Under the pieces are notes generated by a model, which saw only the letters and a program-made list of their open reading frames with translations, ran no database searches and was not told where the DNA came from. From Saccoglossus kowalevskii (taxonomy: Eukaryota; Hemichordata; Enteropneusta; Harrimaniidae): DNA of 22,663 bases. Where the stretch lies: positions 88,221 through 110,883 of the forward strand of contig NW_003108594.1 of NCBI RefSeq assembly GCF_000003605.2, read 5' to 3'. This document shows, piece by piece, positions 10,351 to 18,447 of the stretch (positions are counted from its first letter, which is position 1; every line of letters begins with the position of its first letter). A program made the translations under genes and the position numbers.

Positions 10351-10548
10351 GTCGGTGTCTAGTTACTTTGTGATGTTAGATTGAGTATCTGTCTTTCTAA
10401 CACCACATGTGTAACAATATAAAGTGCTGCATATTGCAGCATGAGAAGCAATTTTCATTCTGTATTTTTGATAATTTGACCCATTTAAATTGAAAAGTAG
10501 AAAAGCAGCCATCCTGAATTTAAGGAAGTGTGATTCTTCTTAAAGAGA

Positions 10549-10565
10549 GCGCCATCTTGTGGCAG
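10549..10565 (-). promoter_or_regulatory. CTCF-like motif, reverse
   Basis: On the minus strand the sequence reads CTGCCACAAGATGGCGC, which fits the CTCF core (CCACNAGRKGGCGC-type, with one weak position). It faces the forward-oriented match at 5933-5946. Binding is not shown. Confidence 0.3.
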
Positions 10566-11828
10566 TATTGAGAATAATTACTTGCACACTGTATGGTGGG
10601 CAGTTTGTACAATTTGATAGTGTTTGCTGAGACCAGTGACATTTTTCACTCTTCAACATTTACTGAGTTTTCCCTTGACTGATTGTGAAATTACTTTATT
10701 CACACTTGGAATTCATTATTTTAGCTGACTGGCTAAAATGGTGAAAATAAAATTTGTTTTCCTACATTTAACTTTCAATTCATCAAAAATCAATTCAATT
10801 GTAAACTTCATGAAAAACAACAAAAAAGTCTTTTCAGTGAAAATTAATTCCAGCTACAGTATTTTACAGTATAGCAATTTATTGGTCTTAATAAAACTGT
10901 GGAAAATTATTGCTGAGATACTACTGCATCAATGAAGATATTTCAAACAAATTACTTTTTTATACATTCTTACAATATTTTTCCTGAATTTAATATGCTC
11001 TAAAACAAAATTAGAATCACACTGATTTGAAGATTACATCCATTTCAGAGTGAACAATGAATTATTAACATAATAAATCCCCAGACCAACTGTTAAGCCA
11101 TTTCATCTCAAAACAAATTAAATCAGGTGTGTTTGAATACAAAATCCATGAAATAAAAGAAATTTTTCTCAAATAGTCCAATTTCACTGAGAAACTTTTT
11201 TGTGAGAATAGAGTACAATACATGTAAGTAATGGCTGTTTAATAATACAATAAAATACAACATGCAATCTGATATTATTTAAATGGTCAATTTGGATGCA
11301 TTAATTTTAACAACACTTGTAAGATGGTTCATTAAACAGCAAGTTGTTGTTCAGATGTGTGTTGTTTACATCAAAAAAGTTCAGAAAGTTACAGAACATG
11401 ACTTGGGCTTGTGATGTCCATCATTTTTTCTGTCCTTAGTTTGTTCAAAGTTTTGGAACACACATTAATACCATACCAATGGAGCTATGTACCGTGGCAT
11501 TATCAATCCCATTTGCTAGTGGTTTCATTAACAGGTTGTTGAACTTATGTGATCTGATCAGTCCAAGAATTAGGTGACCAAATTTGGATGACTGTTACAA
11601 ATCAGCACAAGATAAGCTGTATATTTGTCCACTTTCACTGACTTTCTTCTCATTCAGATTTATGGGAATTTCCTTATGAGGTTATGTGCACATGGTGACA
11701 GTTACAAATATAATCTGCTCGCACATTGTAATATTATATTTCTGAATTCCCTGTACAATTTATTTAATGTTAATTATCCCTTTGTGTTTTCCCATGTTTT
11801 TTTGTAGAAGCCACATGAATCTTGTTTA

Positions 11829-11860
11829 CCCCCCCTACCCTTTTACCCTTACACCTACCC
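11829..11860 (+). promoter_or_regulatory. C-rich tract / minus-strand G-quadruplex potential
   Basis: Four runs of three or more C lie within 32 nt, broken by short TA-containing spacers. On the minus strand this gives four G3 tracts with loops of about 2, 5 and 9 nt. On the transcript it is a CCC-rich pyrimidine element 55 nt upstream of the candidate cassette exon, a position typical of poly-C-binding or PTB-type splicing regulators. The regulatory role is inference. Confidence 0.35.
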
Positions 11861-11915
11861 TTTGTTGTCACGTTCATTTCTGCTGATTTCTTAAATCATC
11901 ATGTTTTATTCACAG

Positions 11916-11957
11916 AACCAGCACCAGTCTGACAAGTATTCGGTCTGGCGACTACAG
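11916..11957 (+). CDS. ITPR: Candidate 42-nt cassette exon of the IP3 receptor
   Basis: This 42-nt segment lies between TATTCACAG and GTGTGA. The preceding exon leaves AG and this segment supplies A, then 13 codons, then AG, so it is phase 2/2 and can be included or skipped without changing the frame. Included, it inserts fourteen residues, RTSTSLTSIRSGDY, rich in Ser and Thr, before R-FLDYLSDL. The insertion point is about 60 residues after the Y-R-K ligand contact, just past the IP3-binding core and inside the RIH/armadillo solenoid. Mammalian receptors have no insertion here that I know of (their documented sites are SI, SII and SIII). Features consistent with regulated splicing are the weak upstream donor GTCGGT, the C-rich tract 55 nt before, and the following arrays. 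It could still be a chance open segment. Confidence 0.5.
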
Positions 11958-12022
11958 GTGTGACAATTCACTTTCCAAATTTATCAAATATTACTAATTT
12001 ACTAACCATCTTTTTTGTTATG

Positions 12023-12833
12023 AATCAGTCTGTCATATCAGGGTTTTATCAATAGGACGGGTGTCACAAATCAGTCTGTCAAATCAGGGTTTTACTAATA
12101 GGAATGGTGTCACAGATCAATCTGTCAAACCAGGTTTTTACAAATGGATGGGTGTCACAGATTAGTCTGTCAAATCAGGGTTTTGCCAATAGGACAGGTG
12201 TCACAGATTAGTCTGTCAAATCAGGGTTTTACGAATAGGACAGGTGTCACAGATTAGTCTGTCAAATCAGGGTTTTGCCAATAGGACAGGTGTCACAGAT
12301 TAGTCTGTCAAATCAGGGTTTTACGAATAGGACAGGTGTCACAGATTAGTCTGTCAAATCAGGGTTTTGCCAATAGGATAGGCGTCACAGATTAGTCTGT
12401 CAAATCAGGGTTTTACCAATAGGACAGGTGTCACAGATCAGTCTGTCAAATCAGGGTTTTACCAATAGGATGGGTGTCACAGATTAGTTTGTCAAATCAG
12501 GGTTTTGCCAATAGGAAAGGTGCCACAGATTAGTTTGTCAAATCAGGGTTTTACCAAGAGGGCAGGTATCACAGATCAGTCTGTCCAATCAGGTTTTTAC
12601 AAATGGATGGGTACAACAGATTAGTCCGACAAATCAGGGTTTTACCAAGAGGGCAGGTATCACAGATCAGTCTGTCAAATCAGGGTTTCACCAATAGGAC
12701 AGGTGTCACAGATCAGTCTGTCAAATCAGGGTTTCACCAATAGGACAGGTGTCACAGATCAGTCTGTCAAATCAGGGTTTCACCAATAGGACAGGTGTCA
12801 CAGATCAGTCTGCAAATCAGGGTTTTATCAATA
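12023..12833. repeat. 46-bp minisatellite, about 18 copies
   Basis: The consensus unit contains ATCAGTCTGTCAAATCAGG, then GTTTTACCAATAGGACAG, then GTGTCACAG. Copies are spaced 46 bp with point variants (TCAGTC or TTAGTC; ACCAATAGG, GCCAATAGG, ACGAATAGG or ACCAAGAGG). Some neighbours share variants, as with the pair carrying AGAGGGCAGGTATCACAG, indicating duplications of several units. 46 is not a multiple of three, and the short ORF at 12749-12940 is a by-product. The unit resembles the cassette exon with its splice borders (see findings). Confidence 0.95.
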
Positions 12834-13298
12834 CTACCTTTATCTTGTACTATCCACCCATCTTTTCTTTTGTTATCCCAAGTTCCAGTAAATTAATCAC
12901 TTTTGACAATAACATCAGCACATCTATGATAACAGTATAGATTTGGTGATCCATTATAAGGCACAGTACATGTATATGTATTATGGTTTTAATTTAGCAA
13001 TTTAGGTTTAATTCATTGTTGAAATTCAAGCAAATTACTGTCATTCCTAACTCATAGGAAACCATCTGGTTATAAAACCTCATTCCCTTACATATTGAGG
13101 TACATATAATAATGAAGTGGCAATCATATCCTTGCCTGACCTTTCATTTGTGTGAACAAATCATTGTATATGTTGCTGCATGTGCTGTTAACTTTTTGTT
13201 GTTGTTAAATTCTCATTTGTAGAATTAATTATTAGAACTACTAAATATGGAATTATTAATTTTTCATTTCAAACATAATTTCTTATATTACAGTTGTT

Positions 13299-13970
13299 GA
13301 ACACATAGTGCGCGTACATGCTGTCTAACCATGGTTTACACACAGTGTACATGCTGTCTAACCATGGTTTACACACAGTGTACATACTGTCTAACCATGG
13401 TTTACACACAGTGTACATGCTGTCTAACCATGGTTTACACACAGTGTACATGCTGTCTAACCATGGTTTACACACAGTGTACATGCTGTCTAACCATGGT
13501 TTACACACAGTGTACATGCTGTCTAACCATGGTTTACACACAGTGTACATGCTGTCTAACCATGGTTTACACATAGTGTACATGCTGTCTAACCATGGTT
13601 TACACACAGTGTACATGCTGTCTAACCATGGTTTACACACAGTGTACATGCTGTCTAACCATGGTTTACACACAGTGTACATGCTATCTAATCATGGTTT
13701 ACACACAGTGTACATGCTGTCTAACCATGGTTTACACACAGTGTACATACTGTCTAACCATGGTTTACACACAGTGTACATGCTGTCTAACCATGGTTTA
13801 CACACAGTGTACATGCTGTCTAACCATGGTTTACACACAGTGTACATGCTGTCTAACCTTGGTTTACACACAGTGTACATGCTGTCTAACCATGGTTTAC
13901 ACACAGTGTACATGCTGTCTAACCATGGTTTACACACAGTGTACATGCTGTCTAACCATGGTTTACAAAC
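13299..13970. repeat. 33-bp minisatellite, 20 copies
   Basis: The unit is ATGCTGTCTAACCATGGTTT followed by ACACACAGTGTAC. Twenty units start at 13318 and follow at exact 33-bp steps to the last, truncated unit at 13945. A degenerate partial copy precedes them. Variants are single substitutions (ATAC for ATGC, ACATAG for ACACAG, CTTGG for CATGG, CTATCTAATC in one unit). Each unit but one holds the perfect palindrome AACCATGGTT or a one-base variant. Because 33 is divisible by three, two plus frames and one minus frame stay open. The repeated peptides ([33 protein letters not shown]) are translation artefacts. Confidence 0.97.
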
Positions 13971-14028
13971 ACTTATTTATTGCTTATATCTATTTTGTGT
14001 TGAAATATTTATTTATATTTATTTCCAG

Positions 14029-14148
14029 GTTTCTTGATTATCTGTCTGATCTCTGCGTTTCCAACAGTCAAGCTATACCAGTAACTCAAGAACTAATTTG
14101 TAAAGCTGTACTCAGTGCTAAAAATCAAGATATTCTTATTGAAACAAG
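14029..14148 (+). CDS. ITPR: IP3 receptor exon j (RIH domain)
   Basis: A 120-nt exon: one base completing the split arginine, 39 codons (residues 409-447), then AG, phase 2/2, after ATTTCCAG and before [34 protein letters not shown] is the conserved core of the RIH domain shared by IP3 and ryanodine receptors. ILIETR matches mammalian ILIETK. The frame also runs open upstream into the 33-bp minisatellite, but the acceptor and the family alignment place the exon start here. Confidence 0.97.
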
Positions 14149-14321
14149 GTGGGTATTATCACCTGTTTTGTCAGAGCTTTAAATGTCCCAAACCTGAAAC
14201 AAAAACACTGATCTTATTTTATCCATAAGTGATGTTCTTGGGTACAGTATCATTGTACCCAGACAAATGGACAGTGGTAAGGAAACATTAGCATAATATT
14301 GTATGTATCTTTTATTCACAG

Positions 14322-14525
14322 ACTGGTTCGTACTCAAGTTGAGGTTGAAGTTGAAGTTGAAGGTGATGGGGACTCAGAGGAGATGGAACCAATAGTGACT
14401 ATTGAAGAAGAGGAGGAAGTGATTCTGTTCTGGGACAACAGTTATAAGAATAAAGGAATACGCGACTTAGCACTAGGTGCAGCTGAAAACATCAAAGAAG
14501 ATTCTGATATACTCATGTACTACAG
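14322..14525 (+). CDS. ITPR: IP3 receptor exon k (acidic loop)
   Basis: A 204-nt exon: one base, 67 codons (residues 449-515), then AG, phase 2/2, after TTATTCACAG and before GTAAAC. It starts LVRTQ and then has four V-E pairs encoded by a GTTGAR hexanucleotide repeat (14338-14361). GDGDSEE and a run of five glutamates lead into VILFWDNSY. The mammalian counterpart is also an acidic, poorly conserved surface loop ending in EEEVWLFWRDS. The tail, RDLA...EDSDILMYYR, matches VRELAQ...EDRDVLSYYR. This is the least conserved exon of the set. Confidence 0.95.
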
Positions 14526-14951
14526 GTAAACAGCTAGGAATTAAAGTGATGGGGTCGTCACCTGCGCACACATGGGAAATGAGTCCCAAACGATGATAAC
14601 AACACACACTAAGAACCCAAAGGCTCATGGGTAGATGCTTGTTTGTAAACAATGGCCTCCTGACGCATGTGCAGGTTATGACACCCCGCTTTAAAATAGC
14701 ACTTGTCACAGAGGGTATTATTTGAGAAATTAAAAAAAAACCACGTTGGATGTATGCAAGATATTGCCAACAAGTTAATGTCATGTTCTCTCATTACCAT
14801 CTCATGATATTTTTCAAAAGCTTTCTGAAGTTACTCAACTTTGCTGGTTAAACTGCAGTATTGTATCAAATGCTGACTATCTTAACATTTCTTTTATGAG
14901 CAGATTCAAGAATGGACCTCAGTGACATCTATTTAACTATTTCATTTTCAG
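14526..14951 (+). other. Intron k/l with MITE-like insert
   Basis: A 426-nt intron (GTAAAC...TTTTCAG). About a third of it is a TTAA-flanked inverted-repeat element (14545-14690). The minus-strand ORFs across it have no recognisable domain. Confidence 0.9.
14541..14694. mobile_element. MITE-like element flanked by TTAA
   Basis: A 146-bp segment (14545-14690) is bounded by TTAA on both sides (14541-14544, 14691-14694). Its ends form an imperfect inverted repeat. The left end has AG, then GGGGT, GTCA, CCTGC and CACA in order. The right end read in reverse has AG, GGGGT, GTCA, CCTGC and CACATGCG with small indels. It is more GC-rich than its surroundings. TTAA target duplication points to a piggyBac-type, non-autonomous origin, but the short ends could also be chance. 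Confidence 0.5.
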
Positions 14952-15203
14952 ATACCAACTGGATTTATTCTCTCGTATGTGTTTAGATCGCCAATATTTA
15001 GCCATTAACAGTATTTCACCCCAGCTTGATACTGATTTAATCCTACGTTGTATGTCGGATGAATTATTACTCTATGATCTGAGAGCATCGTTTACAAGAC
15101 TCATGCTACACATGCATGTTGACAGAGATCCCCAAGAACAAGTTACTCCAGTCAAATATGCCAGATTATGGTCAGAAATACCTTCTAAGATAACCATTGA
15201 TGA
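14952..15203 (+). CDS. ITPR: IP3 receptor exon l (armadillo after RIH)
   Basis: A 252-nt exon: one base, 83 codons (residues 517-599), then GA, phase 2/2, after TTTTCAG and before [55 protein letters not shown] and [17 protein letters not shown] are nearly identical to mammalian IP3R1. This block is among the best conserved of the cytosolic solenoid. The split codon GA+T gives Asp, joining TID-DYDS as in vertebrates (IDDYDSSG). Confidence 0.97.
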
Positions 15204-17889
15204 GTATGTATATTAGTTTCTTTGATTCAATTTATATATTTGTCTGAGAAACTTGTTTTGATGAATAAATCTCACCAATGTTGAAAAGTGACATTGGAAT
15301 TTTGATAATAATTGACACTAAATTCCAAGATGGTTGAAACTCTTACCATGGGAACAGGTATGTTTGTTTACAATTATTTTCTCCAGTATGAATTATTTTC
15401 TCAACGAAACTGAACAGTGATTTCTCACCTAGTTTTTCTGATGACCCATGCATTTTCTCTGAATACTTGTCTTTTTTTTCTGTCATTTTTTTTACCATTT
15501 TGAAACCTGATAAGTTTTTTTTTTATACCAATCACATCTTTCACAGATACTCCAAATATCAAAGAAATTTATTTGCTGATATGTAAGATATCTTCTATTC
15601 TGAACTCTATTTCAGTGAATGCTTTTTTTCACACTCGCTTTACCCAATCATTTTCTATTAAAGACAGTTTTAATATTGACATGACATGACTCATAAATCT
15701 AGTTTACAATTTTGTCATTTGTTATTTAATCATTTCTTTGTCAACTTAAGCATGCTAAAACCCGTTTGTTTCCCACATTCAGTTTACCTCAGATCTTCTC
15801 AATTCACATCCAGTTTACCTCAGACCCTCTGTCTTCAGCAGCTTTACATAATTTTTCAGTGTGGATTCTTCACCTTGCTCGACCAAATTGGGTGCCTCTA
15901 TTAGGGACTAGCTTGGCCACCAGTGGTCCATCTCTTTTATGGAAAAAACAATGGGTACCAGCACTATCCCTCCAATACCTCTAATATAGTATAGAATGGT
16001 CACTAATGCAGTACCAACATGGGTGTCTCCATGCATTGTTGACTAGCTTGGCCACCATTGGTGCACCTCCATTATGGAAAACAATGGTCACCAGCGCTTC
16101 CCCTCTAATATAGAATAAAATGGTCACCAATTCTGCACCAACATGGGTGTCTCCATTGTTGACTAGCTTGGCCACCATTGGTGCACCTCTATTATGGAAA
16201 ACAATGGTCACCAGTGCTTCCCCTCTAATATAGAATAAAATGATCACCAATTCTGCAGCAACATGGGTGTCTCCATTGTTGACTAGCTTGGCCACCATTG
16301 GTGCACCTCCATTATGGAAAACAATGGTCACCAGTGCTTCCCCTCCAATATTGAATAAAATGGTCACCAATTCTGCACCAACATGGGTGTCTCCATTGTT
16401 GACTAGCTTGGCCACCGCTGGTGCACCTCCATTATGGAAAACAATGATCACCAGTGCTCCCCCTCCAATATTGAATAAAATGATCACCAATTCTGCAGCA
16501 ACATGGGTGTCTCCATTGTTGACTAGCTTGGCCACCATTGGTGCACCTCCATTATGGAAAACAATGGTCACCAGTGCTTCTCCTCCAATATAGAATAAAA
16601 TGGTCACTAATTCTGCAGCAACATGGGTGTCTCCATTGTTGACTAGCTTGGCCACCATTGGTGCACCTCCATTATGGAAAACAATGGTCACCAGTGCTTC
16701 CCCTCCAATATTGAATAAAATGGTCACCAATTCTGCACCAACATGGGTGTCTCCATTGTTGACTAGCTTGGCCACCATTGGTGCACCTCTATTATGGAAA
16801 ACAATGGTCACCAGTGCTTCCCCTCTAATATAGAATAAAATGATCACCAATTCTGCAGCAACATGGGTGTCTCCATTGTTGACTAGCTTGGCCACCATTG
16901 GTGCACCTCCATTATGGAAAACAATGGTCACCAGTGCTTCCCCTCCAATATTGAATAAAATGGTCACCAATTCTGCACCAACATGGGTGTCTCCATTGTT
17001 GACTAGCTTGGCCACCGCTGGTGCACCTCCATTATGGAAAACAATGGTCACCAGTGCTTCTCCTCCAATATAGAATAAAATGCTCACCAATGCTGCACCA
17101 ACATGGCTGTCTGAATCATTAAACTTGGTCACCAATGGAATAGAATGGTCACCAAGGCCTCTGTCTATCATTATAGAATAAAATGGTTACCAATGCTGCA
17201 CCAACATAGGTGTTGCCATTAGACACTAGATTGGTCACCAATTAATGGTGCACCAACAATACTTAAAACAGATGTAACTCATACGTTTATTATGACATCC
17301 TGAACTGGTCATATTTTTGTAATTTAGATGTGTATCTTACCAACAAAATTGTCTATCGATGTTCTTAAAAAATAAAAAATGTTGATATTTGAAAGGCGAT
17401 GACCTTGTGTGGTGTGGCATGGTGTGTTGTGATATTTCATCTTATATTTTATTTTGTTTGAAAACACTCTTCACAGACAATGTATTTGGGAAAATGTATG
17501 CATCAAAGGAAAACATAATTATAAAACTGATGAGACATCACCGAACCATTTTTCTCTTCTGCCCAAATTAAGGGAATTTAACAAGTATAGTATTAGTCAA
17601 TATACCCTTTAGATGCAGCAAAATTCATTCTCTCTCAGACTGTATTAACACAGGACCCATAAACACCATGTTCCATAAAATATTACAACCCTATATTTTA
17701 GTTTGGTGTGGCAATGTTTATTCAATGGTAAACTTTCACAACAGCGACAGAGTCATTGTGTTTATAATACTTATATCTGTTACCTCTTTCTGTCTTAATT
17801 CTAACATTGCATGGTCTTTCATAAACTTGCTTGGAATCTATAATTAGATTTCAGATCGTCCTCATTCATGATATATCTTATTTCCACAG
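15204..17889 (+). other. Intron l/m with 120-bp array
   Basis: A 2686-nt intron (GTATGT...TTTCCACAG). About half is the 120-bp tandem array. A short duplication of CAGTTTACCTCAGA lies at about 15780-15823. The 396-codon minus-strand ORF over the array is a repeat artefact. No missing receptor exon is expected. Confidence 0.85.
15889..17253. repeat. 120-bp tandem array with higher-order structure
   Basis: Units of 120 bp carry CCATTGTTGACTAGCTTGG, CCACCATTGGTGCACCTCC, ATTATGGAAAACAATGGTC and ACCAATTCTGCACCAACATG. Nine units from about 16021 to 17100 are highly similar, with degenerate copies on both flanks (15889-16020 and 17101-17253), the usual pattern of an array homogenised in its centre. 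Positions 16113-16446 recur without a mismatch at 16713-17046, so a block of five units (600 bp) was copied. On the minus strand all units stay open as a 40-residue repeat. On the plus strand a TAG in some units breaks the frame. Confidence 0.95.
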
Positions 17890-18046
17890 TTACGACTCCA
17901 ATACTCAGACTGGTCCAAATCAAGCCAAGGACGAAGTTAAACCTAAATTTCATCAAACCATCATGTTTGTTGAGGACTATCTGTGTAATGTGGTTGGGTC
18001 AAGTTGGTCTTTTGCTGATAAGGAACAAAATAAACTCACTTTTGAG
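17890..18046 (+). CDS. ITPR: IP3 receptor exon m
   Basis: A 157-nt exon: one base completing D600, then 52 codons, residues 601-652, phase 2/0, after TTTCCACAG and before GTATGT. The first half, YDSNTQTGPNQAKDEVKP, is a variable linker. KFHQTIMFVEDYL and FADKEQNKLTFE match the mammalian RFAQTMEFVEEYL and FSDKEKNKLTFE. It is part of the armadillo solenoid after the RIH domain. Confidence 0.96.
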
Positions 18047-18447
18047 GTATGTGGTGAGACTATTGTTTAATTATCATATTGCAGTTCAACCAAATAAATA
18101 AATTGCTTGTATTCATCAAAAATTTGTTATTTAAAAAAAATAGGTAAGCAGTCTCAGAAACGACTGTTGTGGGTGTGTATTCAATAATGTATCAACCAAG
18201 TAATGACAACTTTGGTGATGACTGCCACTGTGTTTAGCTAGTTTCAAATGAAAGATTTCTTCCTGATTTTGTAAGATACAGACCAAACCTGTGTTGCTAA
18301 AATTATTCTCAAATTCAGTCACAGCCTGTTTGAAAAATCAATCTTTGTTAGAGTGAATCTTAGATCTTATGCACACCTGTGTGTTCATTAATGTGGTTAT
18401 ACTACCATAACGGTAAATGCAATAATCATGTATTTTGTTAATTGCAG
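18047..18447 (+). other. Intron m/n
   Basis: A 401-nt AT-rich intron (GTATGT...ATTGCAG). Nothing was recognised. Confidence 0.9.

Larger units (their letters stand above)
10351..11915 (+). other. Intron sequence before the cassette exon
   Basis: A stretch of 1565 nt of AT-rich intron. It contains a reverse CTCF-like motif at 10549-10565 and a C-rich tract at 11829-11860. A TTTTTTTGTAG acceptor-like site near 11799-11807 leads into a short open stretch without a good donor. No coding gene was recognised. Confidence 0.8.
11958..14028 (+). other. Intron between cassette exon and exon j
   Basis: This stretch is dominated by two unrelated minisatellites (46 bp and 33 bp) separated by about 470 nt of plain AT-rich sequence. 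Their ORFs are repeat artefacts. It ends in a good acceptor, TTTATTTCCAG. Confidence 0.85.

Noticed and set aside
12749-12940. 63-codon ORF at the end of the 46-bp array
   Set aside because: The 46-bp unit shifts frame every copy, the ORF covers only the last copies plus unrelated sequence, and no family was recognised.
13269-13946. Minus-strand ORFs of [11 protein letters not shown] repeats
   Set aside because: Same minisatellite read from the other strand; there is no independent coding evidence.
3229-13970. CRISPR-like appearance of the minisatellites
   Set aside because: The repeats are head-to-tail with no unique spacers, and the context is introns of an animal gene.
13318-14037. 239-codon plus-strand ORF of [11 protein letters not shown] repeats
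   Set aside because: It is the translation of a 33-bp minisatellite. Two other frames of the same DNA are equally open, there is no promoter or codon signal, and it runs out of frame into the real exon and stops.
14473-14800. Overlapping minus-strand ORFs of 103 and 63 codons
   Set aside because: They cover the MITE-like element and the antisense of a certain exon, with no domain.
16240-17073. Plus-strand ORFs in the 120-bp array
   Set aside because: Broken into pieces by TAG in some units, and all are explained by the repeat.
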